Below the pieces are notes generated by a model. That model saw nothing but the letters and a program-made list of their open reading frames with translations. It did not search any database and was not told the DNA's origin. A DNA stretch of 64,000 nucleotides. Source: Odontesthes bonariensis. Taxonomy: Eukaryota > Chordata > Actinopteri > Atheriniformes > Atherinopsidae. The first letter of the stretch is position 1. Every line of letters starts with the position of its first letter. The DNA lies in NCBI RefSeq assembly GCF_027942865.1, contig NC_134510.1, positions 10,196,743 through 10,260,742 of the forward strand, in the 5' to 3' direction. Below, piece by piece: positions 37,964 to 50,229 of the stretch. The translations under genes were made by a program, and so were the position numbers.

Positions 37964-39269
37964 GTACATCCAGGCCCTGGAAGCAAAAAAACTAAGTTTT
38001 GACATATATCTGACCAGTCATCATTCTTGATTTTAAGGTTTCACAAGGCTATATAGCAGTATTTTATTATTATTTTTTTTTCAAATCATATTCAGTTGTA
38101 TTTAACGTGGATGTAAAAGGACACCGTGCATCTATCTACACGTGTGGGTGGGAAAAATATATTTATCCCTCAAGCCTGTCTTTCACGTCCTCAAGAGACA
38201 ATCATTACCAAAAGTTACAAAGGATAACTATTTAAACCCTTGCTCCTTTTGAAAGCCAAGTCATACAAACTCAAGAGGAGAACTCAAAAAAGAAAAAAAA
38301 GAGAAGAAAAAGGGAAACAAAAGCCGATATAGACTCTGAGACAACATGCAGAAGAGAATGAGGATGGTAAAGACAGAGAGAGGGAGAGACAGAAAGAGTG
38401 AGAATGGTATAGAGAGATGGAGAGGAGGAGGCTCTTTTGGGGTGCAGTGGGCTGTGAGACAGGTCCATTCACTCTGATCTAAACACTGTGTCCCACTGCG
38501 CATCAGCGCTCTCACCAAGGCAGCCAACACTGTGGCCACAGACACAAAGTTAACCAGTCAACTCCATTACAGTGCAGGGGGCGTGTACAGACCTGCCACA
38601 CCAAAGGGATCACGCCGGCCAGCCAAGAATATTAATTGCTTTTAAATGAAGTGGAAGTCTCTTTATTGGGTGTCTGGTGTTGGTTTGTTATCTGCTGGAC
38701 TGAAAAGGTCCCAGTGCTCTTTGGTCTTGCCGCCTTTGAAAGAGATACTGACTCTGGATGAGGTCATTGATCAGTGGGGGCTATCCACTCCCAGTGGGTT
38801 TTTGTGTGTCCTGCCCCTTTAACTACCCCAATTGTACTCTGCCTTTTGAATTCTCAGTGCACCGCAGTTAATAAACATATTCTGTAATGATGCCTCCGGC
38901 CCAGCGTGTAGCTGTGTGTTGAACAGGCAACTTTAAATGAATACACAGATGATGCTCACTGCAGAACTGTAACACATTAGTATTGTATTTCTTTTGTCTG
39001 TAATTATTGACAGTTTTCTGTTACATATATTATAGTGTAGAATGTGCTGCATCATAGTGGGAGCAGCTTTGAACATTTTGTGTGTATTTTGCATCTACTT
39101 TTTTGTATCGTATTTTTGGCAAAAAATAAATTTTTGTGAGATTTTTCTATGCTTATTTAGAAGCTACTTCGGTGGATTTTCTTGTACTTCTGACTTTTTA
39201 ACACCTATTATGCAGATTTAAGATGCTAATGGGAAAGTTGTTTAAAAACGGGGGCAGCAGATTGAGCTT
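37964..39269. other. Intergenic with a candidate noncoding element
   Basis: A/T and GA-rich low-complexity sequence at 38270-38420, then the repeat-free stretch 38580-38960 described separately. No gene seen. Confidence 0.4.
38580..38960. promoter_or_regulatory. Candidate distal regulatory element
   Basis: Non-repetitive, mid-GC sequence amid AT-rich DNA, with AATATTAATTGC and several ATTA/TAAT cores. Long-range enhancers are expected around a developmental regulator like prdm13. Only cross-species alignment could support this. Confidence 0.22.
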
Positions 39270-40235
39270 TCCATTATTATGGAATTATTCAAGTAGTGGT
39301 ATATATGTTACCTGGTGCCACTGACAACACTGCCTGTGATGTCACTGGCTCAGTTGTTGCCAGGCTACAAACACAACATCCAAACGCATTCATGGCAGTT
39401 TCCGAAGATTTCAACCCCATCTCCTTTTCTCCTATGCTTCCAACCTTTCAACAGTTTGTCTACTGCTTCACCAGAGAAGATAAAACAAAAGATTGCTTCT
39501 ATGCAAATGTTCCTCTAAGAGCTCCTCTATCTGTCGTTCATTGGGAAAATCAGATCACAATCGGGTTGTCTTCACCTCCAACTCTACACCTATTGTTTAG
39601 CTGCAACCTATGACCTTATGGACTTTGAAGAAGTGGTCTTAGGAGGCTGAAGAAAATCTGCCGGGATGCTTTGAGGTCTCACTCTGTGAGCCACCAGGAC
39701 ATGACATTAGTGCCATGACTGAATGTGTGACAAGCTATGTAATCTTCTGTGTGAAGACTATCATCTCCACAAGGAAAGTGAAGCACTTCCCCAATAAGAA
39801 ATCCTGTATTACCAGTGACCCATAAAAGCTGCTGAATGCAAAGAAGGGAGCGTTCTGTGAGGGAGACAGGGAGATTCAGATGGGTGTTCAAAAATAGCTG
39901 AAAAAATTAATAGGAGAAAACAAGGAGGTGTACAAAAAAACGCTTTAAAGTAAACTCCAGCAGAGCAATGTGAGAGATGTGTGGTCAGGGATGAAAAATA
40001 TCAAAGGATTTAAGGTAAGGGGATCAGAGTCTGGACAGAGCCAATGAAATTAACATGTATTCAACAGGTTCAGTTCAAATCAACACTCAGCGTGCTCCGT
40101 CCCTGTTTCCACCAATACAGACAGTATGCCCTGCCTTTACCCACAGCTTCCCTGTTATACTTTAATGTCACCATGCACCTCAGTCATAGATCACCAACAT
40201 CTCCTCCCACATCAGGCCACACTGAGACTAACAAA
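39270..40235 (+). mobile_element. LINE relic (L2/Rex1-like), endonuclease to pre-RT region
   Basis: The translation shows the endonuclease segment ARLQTQHPNAFMAVSEDFN, then FYANVPLRAPLS. After a frameshift it continues as GKSDHNRVVF, which holds the SDHN catalytic motif of AP-type endonucleases. Downstream, VRDVWSGMKNIKGFK and FNRFSS match the linker before the reverse transcriptase in fish LINEs. Stop codons interrupt the downstream frame (after CITSDP and VQK). Both the 5' end and the RT are missing, so it is dead. Confidence 0.8.
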
Positions 40236-40254
40236 TGATTTTTGTACTGTACTG

Positions 40255-40490
40255 AATTTAATATTTTTTTGAAAATCATAAAGAAAAAATATTATAATTT
40301 ACATACACAAGAAAAGCAAAAGCTCTCATGTGTATATTTCCCAATTTGATTTAATCTAACTTAAGAAATTAAATTTAAGAAATTAAATTAATCAAATCAA
40401 ATTGGTAAATGTGTTGAATTCAATTATATTATCAAATTAATTTAATTAAAACATTTTTTTAATTAATTAATTGAATTCATTTTTTTGTGG
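40255..40490. repeat. AATTAA-rich low-complexity tract
   Basis: Short tandem and palindromic combinations of AATTAA, TTAATT and GAAATTAAATT. Extremely AT-rich and without coding potential. Confidence 0.7.
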
Positions 40491-42115
40491 CACTTCTAAA
40501 ATACAATCACCGACTGTCAAGTGGAAGAACCCAATTTGAGTCCTGTGCTGACCACCAGCTTTTTCTATATGAGAGTGCATATAGTACCTAGCTTGAGAGC
40601 TCACAGTCGAATAACCAGCAAACTCAGAACAGGCACGCACACTGCACACATCAAACCCATGCTTGACAACAAACAGCTAGTAGCCTACTGATTCCTCTTT
40701 TAAACACAATTTCATTGAGAGTCATGTAGCTTAATTCCTGAGTGATTTGTTAAAGTTTTTTAGCAGGCAATGTTGAGAAATTTCTGCTTATATGGTGCTA
40801 TTTATAACTGAAGTGTGTTCAGTGCATTCAAAACAAATTGGAAATCAGAATTTAGAATTAGAAATAATTAAAAATCATACTGGGAAAAAAATTAAAGAAC
40901 AGTTGTACGCTGGATTTGTAGTCTGGATATAAAACATTGAACAAGGTTATAGTAGAGCATTATTAGCTCATTTTTGCATTCTATTATTTCTTTCTGAAGT
41001 TAAATGAACTAATGGCGGCTGATGTGAATTTGTTAGCTATTGCAAAGAGAAAAACAAGAGCAAAAGAGTGTCAGCTTCCTACTTCTGAGAATGCAGCAGC
41101 AAATACAGCCTGACTTGGAATTAAAGTTGAGTCAAGATAAAGATAGGCATGTAGTATAATTCAGCCGAGCTGAAAGTGTGAGGAAGAAACCTTCTGCAAA
41201 CTTGAACTGCTCACTAAAAGAGATATTTTCAAACTTAGGGGACCCCAAACAAAGTGCTGGCCTTGTGCTTTTCTTGAGTGTTTCTTCTTTTCTTTGTGTT
41301 TTTTTTCAGTGATTTTGGAAACCCAAATGCACGCTCTCAAGCACAGACAGGTGTTTGTTGTCATGTTTATCTTTACATACGAGCTTTAAGACTGCATTTT
41401 TCTTGACAGTGGCAAACTTCCCAGACTTCACTTCAAACACAGCAGACAACAGAACTGCAAGAATAAACACAGCCGTCAAAAAAATCCCACAAATCATGTG
41501 AAACACTTACTTGACAAATTTACTATCCTTTACCTGGACTTTAGTTTTGCTAAAGGAGGAAAAGTACAGCTGTTCCTGTCAATATTTGGATTTCCAGTTT
41601 TGAAAATTGTTAAATTTAAAGTACTTCTTTTCCTTTTCTCATAGCAGTAATGCAAATTTAACAAGGCCTCCTCAATTCATGGCTGATTCGATTTTAATTC
41701 TTCTCAAGTACATTTTCCACACCATGGGGGAACATTTCATAATGATGTTAGCAGAGTAACTGTATAGTTCTACCAACGCTTGAATATCACCAATTAAAAG
41801 TTATATACTATCAATTTGTGGAGACTGTAAGCTCTCAGTCATGCGTCGTTGGAACTATGAAATTTCCAAATTCTATTTAGTGAGCGCCAGCTTCTGCACA
41901 CACTACATTATGGCTTTTCGTCACTGCATGCGTCTCCACCGGTGAGTTCTGTCAAGACTACAATGGCTGCAAATCGTGTAAATACACTGCATCTACCACA
42001 CTGGCCTTCACTGAGATGTGTCTGAGGCCTGGCAGGCTAGTACGGGAGGATGGGGTGTGGAGATGGGGGGGGGGCGACTAGGGGGAGCGGAGGACATTAT
42101 CTATAATTCCTTTCG

Positions 42116-42118
<3 letters not shown>
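40491..42118. other. Intergenic, no gene seen
   Basis: AT-rich unique-looking DNA without recognised repeats. A short poly(G) (42065-42074) sits just before the next microsatellite. Confidence 0.4.

Positions 42119-42166
<48 letters not shown>
42119..42166. repeat. (TC)n microsatellite
   Basis: Twenty-four perfect TC units. Confidence 0.98.
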
Positions 42167-42169
<3 letters not shown>

Positions 42170-44873
42170 CTCAAAAGGGGCCCAGGCACCAAACAAAGCC
42201 CTGCTGCTAGACAGCTCTGGAGATGAAGACGAAGCTGTAGTTTCACATCCCCATGAATAAGGTTAGATATTAATCCAGCTAAGAGAAGAAAAAACATGCT
42301 ACAGGTTGCTTTCTAAGCTTTCTTTGTGGGGATACTTCTTTGTGTTGCTTTCTGTCTGACTCTTGAATAGAACCCCTCCTTCTCTGTGAGTCCATTGAAA
42401 AAATTGGCTTCTAAATACAAGCTATTAGAATATTTGTGCAGATGAGTAATAAGTTATTAGTTGCAATTACTGGTCATCTATTAGTCTGATATAATAGACT
42501 GATTAGGCACTGGGCCTTTTAACTTCTGAAGAAGTAATTTGGAAGGCAGCCTACCTTTGAGAAAGCAAAGAAAGGCTTCCTTTATTCTGGCCATATCAGG
42601 CTATTGTACTAACAGACATGTTATAATGGGATTACTAACGACTACCATGGACTGATAAAATCAATGGCGAACGCATCATTTTGTATAATTCACAGGTACT
42701 GGAGATGAGAAGAGATTTTGACTAGTGAGAGGGCACTTCAAACAGGATGAATAGAGCGTGGTATATGTGCATTACACAACCTATATTTAATGTAATTTAC
42801 TGCCTATGGGAGATGGTGGTGGGACGTTTCACCCCCTTGATGTTTACTAAAGATTACCTCGACACATTTTGACTTTTAGAGCATTTAGAGGCAGCCTAAT
42901 CTCACAATGCTACATTTTGGCCTGTTTGAGGATGACATGTGTTTGACCTTGAAGAAATTGCAAGCTTTGCCTCCTCTGTACAGGTAGTACTGGTCCTTTG
43001 TCAAAGATGATGACAAAAGTTCCATTCACATTCTGCCTGACTTTCCCAAGGACACCCCATTGTTGTCAAACATAACACTGCCTGAAATCTTGCATTATGA
43101 AGAACAATGGTAGCACTTGTGGTCATAGTGCATTAGCAATTTCTGTTTTTAATCCTGCTTTTTCTTGCCTTCGTTGTTATCTTTAGTCCAAGGAGAAGGC
43201 TGGTAAAATCCAGGCAACGTATTGACCAAGCTGTTTGCACACATTTATTTGCAGGAAATAAAAAGTGCATCTGTGTGACAGAAAAACAGCATTAACACAA
43301 GGTGCCTCAGGGTTGAAAATCCTAAGGGGATGTATCAAAAACGCACAATTAAGGTTGCCTCTGAACATAGCCTGACCAGCTTGTCTTGTTAAAGGCGATG
43401 GTGCAGCACACAGGTGAACAGAGGAACCTCTTTAAACCTGAAGTTGTGCTTCCTGCCTCTTCCTTTAGCAGTGGCCACAGATGGAGCACAGTGTTGACAC
43501 TGGGCCAAGTAACCCAGAACAATATCATCTTTCCATTGGTGGCAGACATGACAAGTGTATTGCTGTCTTTCCTACCCACTCGTCTCCTCTCTTTGTACCA
43601 ATGCTTCTTCCCTGCCTGTTGTTTATTCTAATGTGGTCCTGATGGAGCAGCTGGTGGGGACATGGGGTTGATTATGCTGTTCCCACAGTGACATATTCAA
43701 AGGCGGCCGAGGAAGGCGCCATTGTTGGCTCCGATCTGTGGATGACAGCCCTGCCTGTTGCACCAGCTCCAGGATGGTGATCTCATGGTGAGAGGGGAGC
43801 ATGGCGTCCGTGCAGGGATGTGTACAGAGTGGGCGGGCTCGGAAGGGGAAATATTAATACCAGGATATTTGGTTTGACTGTTCGGATTGCTGGTGACTTT
43901 GCCATCATGGAAAAGTCAGATTCCAGTGATGAAATTCTTAATGATTAGTGTATGAAACAAGGTCATCAAGTCTGTATTGCTTATAGCCTGCTTTTTAGCC
44001 AAAACTGTATGTTTGTGTGTGTGTCTGTGTGTGTGTAATAGTAATATATCAGAATATCAGCAAAGACAGAGTACAGACGGGCAGTGTAATCTGCAAGGTG
44101 GGTACGTGGGTGTAACCAGACAAGCATATTCAAGGATCTACAGTCAATAAATGTGAAAAAAAAAGGGTGCATAGTCAAACCCAACATATTTTATAGCCAT
44201 TGATGGCAGAAACATCAAATTGTACTTTTCTGAGGAACACAGAGGAGTTTCTAGGTCATTAATAATTGATGAAGTGGGACCTTAAGTGCTTGCTAGCCTT
44301 CATTCCCTGGCTGGGATTTATTTTTTTTATCAGAGTTTTTCTGCCTTCCCATCATAACTTTTTTTCAGTGCAATCAAGTTAGAAAATACTTGTCATGCTG
44401 TCTGTCTTCATTTATTTTTTTGTCCAAATGCACTTGGTGTTTATTTTAATTTGTAAAAGAAGACCATGTCTGCTCGGTACGAAGTATGCACACATGCCAA
44501 ATGCATGAGTATTTACATGCAGTAGGTCCTAACCGACTACCTCTGCTCTTCTTAAAAACATAGGACAATACACAGCACACAAACAAGGAAGAATAGTGCA
44601 GCTAGTCACTCAGACAGTACAGCCTCTTCATCACTAGGCCCAGTTTGGATCATTTGGTCGGTAATTGCTGCCCACAAGTGAGCCACTCCACATGAATGAA
44701 AGTGCAGTAAAGCGTCAGCGGCCATGATCAGTGTCTGCTCCCAGGTAAAAGCCCCCTTCCCTTCCCCCTCTCCTGCTCTGTTTCCCTCTCTCAGGCTGAT
44801 TCTCCTGTTGAATGAGAGAAGAGTAGTGGGGATGAGGCAGTGGGCCTTTGCCAGAAGGGGAGGGCCAAAAGAT
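42167..44873. other. Intergenic, no gene seen
   Basis: Unique-looking DNA. It includes GC-richer islands such as 43660-43850 and a short (TG)n near 44012-44036. Confidence 0.4.
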
Positions 44874-44893
44874 GGGGGGGGGGGGGGGGGGGG
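44874..44893. repeat. Poly(G) tract, 20 bases
   Basis: An uninterrupted G run capable of quadruplex formation. Length is likely to vary between individuals or assemblies. Confidence 0.95.
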
Positions 44894-46579
44894 TGCAATA
44901 TAGGCAGTCCATAATTACCTGTGATGAGACTTTTGTCTTGGAGCATTATAGGGATGATCTTGAAGTCACTCCGGAGGTGGTTTTCAGATGGAGAAAGAGC
45001 TGGGCACGCCTCAAGTCCTCTCATGGCCCATCTCATCCATATGTGCAGTAATAAGTAATTACTGAAGTCTCATTGATGTCCATGTGGAGTATTCTCCGTC
45101 TCTTTCTCTCGAGGCAGATGAATACCCGCCACTCACCTATTACACAAAGTGACACTCCTGAAGATCCAACGTGTCATCTCAATCTTCCTCTTCAATCCCA
45201 CTCGTTCTTCCATTCCACCCCCCTCAGTTTGAGAAAACAGCTGGCATCCTTTGATGTCTGACTGGCCACGCACTGGGTCACCGTCACTGCTGCATCTGAC
45301 AGGGTATCTATTCATGCTAGTCTTGGGACATTGAAATCATTTTCTATAAGGCACCATGTTTCAAATACCTATCATGGTGTTCCCATCTTGCTTCCGAACA
45401 CCTGGAGACCAATAGCTCTCAAGCAGGGACAGAAATGACAGAATTACTTTGACAAATTGGCCCATTGGACACTTCTTGCTTTATCCTTCCTATTCTTTTT
45501 AATCATTGAACAATTGATCAAAATGATCCCTGGATCACAAGCCAAACCTGTAATTTTTCATTGTTCATGGTTATTTTGTCAACCTTATTGAGGCTGGTGA
45601 AGTCATTTGCATCATTTATAACAATATTTAGCAAAAATAGTAATTGGTGGGGTTTGTAAATTGCATGCAAATTTCAACTGAGGACGCTGCAGTCGAGGCA
45701 AAAAAAAATGTGCAGAACTCACTTTTCTTTTTTTCTTTTTTTTACAGAAACACACCTTTACAGACCAGAATGTCTCACATGGAAGCCCAGAAACTGATTG
45801 CAGAAATAATGGGGAAAAAACGATTTTATTTGTATAAAATCTGCTGTATGGGGCTGACATCTGGTGTCCAGCAGCAGTGTCCAGTGGGCCTGATAACTTA
45901 TAAAGTTGGGGGGGGCCTTCTAAAATAAAATAAAAAAATCTTTTTTACAGATGAGGTGAGGTGGCAAATATTTGTAATTCTGTGTAGATTGGTCTGTACA
46001 AGTGATCTTTATATATGGTATATGGTGATTGAATCTTTTATTCGTACATGGCTACAACAAATGTTCTTGGTGGTGCTTTTAGTAAATTGAAGAGCATCCT
46101 GATGTCTGGATTCTGCATGGATATCCTAATGCAACCTCGAAGTGCACTGAGGTAAACAGAAACACACACAGTATTATACTGCATCTGTTATCAAGAGCTC
46201 CTCTCATGTGAACACACATCTTTGCATTTCCTCTAAAGCCATGAACTTGTTTTCAAGGCCTTAACTATTAAATGACTGTTAAGTAGTGCAAAATTCTAAT
46301 ATAATTTGGCGCATCTTGAATGGCACTTGAAAAGTCATACCTGTGAAGAAAAATGCACACATTACACACATAACCCCCCCCCCTCAAAAAAACCCCCAAA
46401 AAAACAGAAAAGACAAAAAGAAAGAAATGTATCTGTTCTCTCAGCGCTACGGTAGTGGAGACAAAAAAGCACAAGAGGTATTTAAAAAGCTACACAAACG
46501 CAATGATCAGGTCACCCAGAAGTAGCTCTCAGGTAGAGTTTGAAAATGAAGTGTGTTGATTTTAAGCCCAGTTTGGGGG

Positions 46580-46580
<1 letters not shown>
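44894..46580. other. Intergenic, no gene seen
   Basis: Mixed composition with a palindromic AGTAATAAGTAATTACTGAAG at 45047-45067. A C-rich then A-rich stretch lies at 46372-46405. No gene recognised. Confidence 0.4.

Positions 46581-46612
<32 letters not shown>
46581..46612. repeat. (TG)n microsatellite
   Basis: Sixteen perfect TG units. Confidence 0.97.
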
Positions 46613-46614
<2 letters not shown>

Positions 46615-47280
46615 GTGCTCTTCAGACTTCTACCAGACTTTTTGTTGTCAAAGCAGAAAATGACCCTTTGGTGACCACACGTGCTCAGGCTCACACACGT
46701 ACACACACTCATGCACTCTGGCACAAACAAAACAGCTGTGCGGGTGGGCCTGGTCATTAGTCCTGCTTGTTTTTCTTTTGATTAAGAGAAGTTGCATTGC
46801 GGTGCAACTCTCAATGCACATTTGAGAATGAGCGAGTGTGCCATGTGGATCGGTTCTCAGTGTCCACTTGGCACTGGGACTAATTTGCATTCCTTTGTGA
46901 GCGAATAAAAGACACCTATTTGGAGGACAGAGTTTACCAGCTGCCATCCAGGACTAGTTCTTATTAGAGCCCTGCTGTTCCTCTGAGAACGCCAGCACAT
47001 GTTCAACACGCGCTGCTCCTCACACACACATGCACACTCAAGGACACAAGCACCCCAGTGCCCCAGTCATGATCTATTCATACACAAATGTAAACACACT
47101 AACACAGATTCGCAAAAAGACACAGACACACATTTTACACAGAGACACTTGCAGAGGCTCCAAGCAATGATTACCAACACCAGTGGTAATATTCTGCTGT
47201 TATCAATGACAGGGCAGAGGTCACTGCCTCACAGATGTCAGTTGATATAGTGGCAACTTATTGCATGTGTACACTCTGCT

Positions 47281-47400
47281 TACTCAAATATGATTACAAT
47301 GAATTGAATTCCAATTGGCTTGAATTTGACTATCCTATTTAAGTGCCTTGAGATGACATTGGCGCAATAAAAATTAAACTGAATTTAATTGAATTGAAAT
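47281..47400 (+). repeat. Truncated copy of the retroposon 3' tail
   Basis: GATTACAATGAATTGAATTCC, CCAATTGGCTTGAATT, AGTGCCTTGAGATGACAT and an ATTGAATTGAA end match the tail of the element at 36680-37118. It is heavily 5'-truncated. Confidence 0.75.
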
Positions 47401-47645
47401 ACAAAACATGTAGATCTGATAAACTGTATCATGCACTTCGACTTTGGCCTACACAAACTTTGACAGAGTTATGAGTATATATTCTCAAATCTAGAAAGGA
47501 AAAATCATTCAAGACTTAGGCTTTCTGATACTTATTTAACTAAACATGAAATAGTACAGTGGCCAAGGTTACTTGGCTGTTGCATTTAATGCTCCATATT
47601 GTCCCCTGGCACAGATTGTTCAACAGATTCATTTCCATTTAAACG

Positions 47646-47715
47646 TGAGTTCAGTTTATTTATATAGTCCCAATTCACAACTAAACTCATCTCAGGGCAC
47701 CTTACAGAGAAACTA
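47646..47715 (-). repeat. Short fish retroposon fragment
   Basis: TTCAGTTTATTTATATAGTCC followed by CAATTCACAAC and CAGGGCACCTTA resembles the complement of the same TATAAATAAA-type retroposon tail. Only about 70 bases are present. Confidence 0.5.
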
Positions 47716-47943
47716 AAGTGCCTTAAAGTGAAATGAGGTGGAAAATAAAAAAGTAAACACCACTGAATTTTAACTGATTCATTCATGGTCCATGAAAGCT
47801 TGAAGCTAAAAAAGCAAAGAAATAGATTATTACAGAAATGTATTCATCCAGGTACAGTGACCAAAACAGGCAGGAATGCATCTGGAAGATTAAAAAACAC
47901 TCTTTACAATATGCACAGCAAGGACACATAAACACGCGCACAC

Positions 47944-47967
47944 CACACACACACACACACACACACA
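47944..47967. repeat. (CA)n microsatellite
   Basis: Twelve CA units. Confidence 0.96.
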
Positions 47968-48469
47968 TCGTAGACAGAATGTAGACTGCAGTATCAGTAT
48001 TTCTGCTGTAACGAGAGCGTTGAAACCAAAACTATTCCAAACATTGAAGTGTAAGGCTCTTTGTGTTTCTTCAAAGCAAAAAGTGAAACTGCTTTGGTCA
48101 CAGAAGGAGAACATTTTTATTTTCTACACGACTTCATTCATTTACTGTTGTTACACATGTCAAACATTTTTTCATGAGGATTTTCTGTTTGAGTTTGACT
48201 CAGTAACTCGTGTACAGCAGGTTTTAAAAAGGACAGCATATCCAAATGAGTTTTTAGTATATTCTAATAATGCATTAAGAAATAGAAATAGTATTGTACT
48301 GAAGTGATGGACTGGGGCTTAGCTATAAGGAAGGGGTAACGAGTGCTCAACTTCTTAACTTATACTCCAAATATCGATGCAGTCAAAGCTGACCAGGTAA
48401 TTGGTTTTAGCCACTGTCCTAAACAATCTGTCAATTTTTCAAGAGAGTAAATATGCGGCCCGAGTGTAT

Positions 48470-48831
48470 TCTCTGTTAAGTTGTTTTACCCCCTCGCATG
48501 GGGGTCGGTCGCACGGCACGGTGGTCTTTGAGCCTTCGAACCTGTTGTCACGGCACCATTTTGTTAGATTCGGTTCTTTTAGTAGGAGGCTCAAGAACGG
48601 ACCGAAGTAATTCAAGTGAAAATGAAGTGTTTATTGGTAGTCACACATCAAAGCATATCAGCGCTGGGCTCAGTGGAACAGAGCTCCCGCAGGAAGTCTG
48701 TCAGACTGGCCATGATTTCCGGTTATCATGTTTATTTATAGTGTCATAGGTTGGACTCACACTCGATCGAGTATGATTGGACATGAGTAGGTTCAACATG
48801 CTTCGTCATATTCTCTGGATCAGCCCAAACA
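48470..48831 (-). mobile_element. LTR retrotransposon remnant: one LTR plus primer-binding-site-like sequence
   Basis: Read on the minus strand, an LTR of about 270 bases (48831 to 48562) begins TGTTTGGG and ends CTAACA. It contains TATAAATA (about 48733-48740) and AATAAA (48630-48635) in the right order. It is followed by AAA and then TGGTGCCGTGACAAC, which starts with TGG as tRNA-primed binding sites do. About 75 bases of internal sequence continue to 48470. No gag or pol is visible. The superfamily is not determined. Confidence 0.55.
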
Positions 48832-49084
48832 ATGTGTGTGTGTGAATCTGCCCTTGCTTTCCCAGGCTTTCCTAATTGTTTTGTCTTTCTACTCCTGGAT
48901 CACTTTAGGTCATATGGAAAAGTACTGAGCCCTATTTCATTCATAATGTCTAAGAACAAAGCCAATTTTAACAAGATAAAGACTTATGACACTGGAATAG
49001 TTTTAGTGCCTTTTGGACTCACTCTGTGGCACAGAAAACCCTATAACCCTGTAGGAGAAGAGACATACACAAACAGTGTTTAAG

Positions 49085-49520
49085 GGACACAGTTATCACA
49101 AATTACCTCACTGAGGGCCACAGAGTCTTAATTGGACATCAGTAGCAGCTTGTAATTCAATTCTGACGCTCTGTACTTGTGTAATGAAGAGCTGTAGTCA
49201 GAGGCCCATTTACCATCACCCCTCTGAATGTAAATGACTTGCAGATTAGGAGGTCATTTGGGGTTTAAACGGAGAAACTATTCTTTTTCCAATTTAGGCT
49301 AATTAGAACAGAATTGCAGACAGTGAAAAGCGTGGCATCGGCCTGAATATCTAATTACAGTGAGAGAGAAAAATAAATACTCATTCCTTTATTTAAAATT
49401 ACAGCCAGAAATGATTACGCAGCCTCTCACTATGACCATACGTGGACAAGTTTGTAGATTTCATGCAGCTGATAAAACATATTCACCTCAGCTCCTTTCT
49501 TTATCCCATCTGTATTGGTG
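49085..49520. promoter_or_regulatory. Candidate distal regulatory element
   Basis: Repeat-free sequence dense in homeodomain-type cores: TCTTAATTGG, TGTAATTCAATT, GGCTAATTAG and TCTAATTACAG. It lies between transposon relics that have not invaded it. The function is inferred only from composition and context. Confidence 0.3.
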
Positions 49521-49689
49521 TTTATAGTTTCCTTTATTTTTGGGTAGATGCTGGCTAAAGCATCATCAGATCTAGTAAATAGTCATAAAAGCTAATTAAA
49601 TAAATGCTACAAATCTTTTCAGAAAAAAAGAACAAATATCTGTTGAATGCAAAAATACACTCTCCTGTCAGTGTCTAATTACACACGTT

Positions 49690-50100
49690 ATTGGTTTCTA
49701 CAGCTGCAGATAAACTTGTTTGGCAACTGTTGTCCAATCCTGCACATTGGCTGTGGAGAATTATTTTCCTATTCTGCCCCTGCTGCAGAGTTTCAGCTGG
49801 AATGTTTGTGGGTTTCCTCACAAGAACGGCTCACTTCAGGTCCTTCTACAACATTTCTGTTGGATTAAGGTCAGTTCTTTGACTTTGTCATTCCAGAAAA
49901 ACAACAACATTCATTTAATTCTTCTTTAAACTACTCTTTGGTGGAACGACCTGTGCGCTCAAGGTAATTGCATTGCCAAACAAGACATGAACATTAGAGG
50001 TTATCCTTGCAAACTACAGCTGACTGGATTTGTGCAGCTGAACATTTTCAGAGATGGTTTTGTAACCCTTTTAAGTCAGATATATATGGAAGCCTCCTAC
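49690..50100 (-). mobile_element. Tc1/mariner transposon fossil, copy A
   Basis: GGAATGTTTGTGGGTTTCC, CAGGTCCTTCTACAAC and GGATTAAGGTCAGTTC are hallmark stretches of the fish Tc1/mariner transposase, read antisense. Stops and frameshifts prevent coding. The inverted ends are eroded. Confidence 0.65.
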
Positions 50101-50229
50101 TGCCACTGTAATTATAGATAGAGAGAGAAAAAATAACAATTTCTCTTTGTAAGAAATCTGACTTGGTGGCAGAATTTCGAGACGCTAATTAAAAAACTTT
50201 AACTTGAAGGATGTTTTTTTTAAATCCCA

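Noticed and set aside
38261..38545. 94-codon minus-strand frame
   Set aside because: Mostly Ser/Leu/Phe low complexity caused by the purine-rich tract at 38270-38420 on the plus strand.
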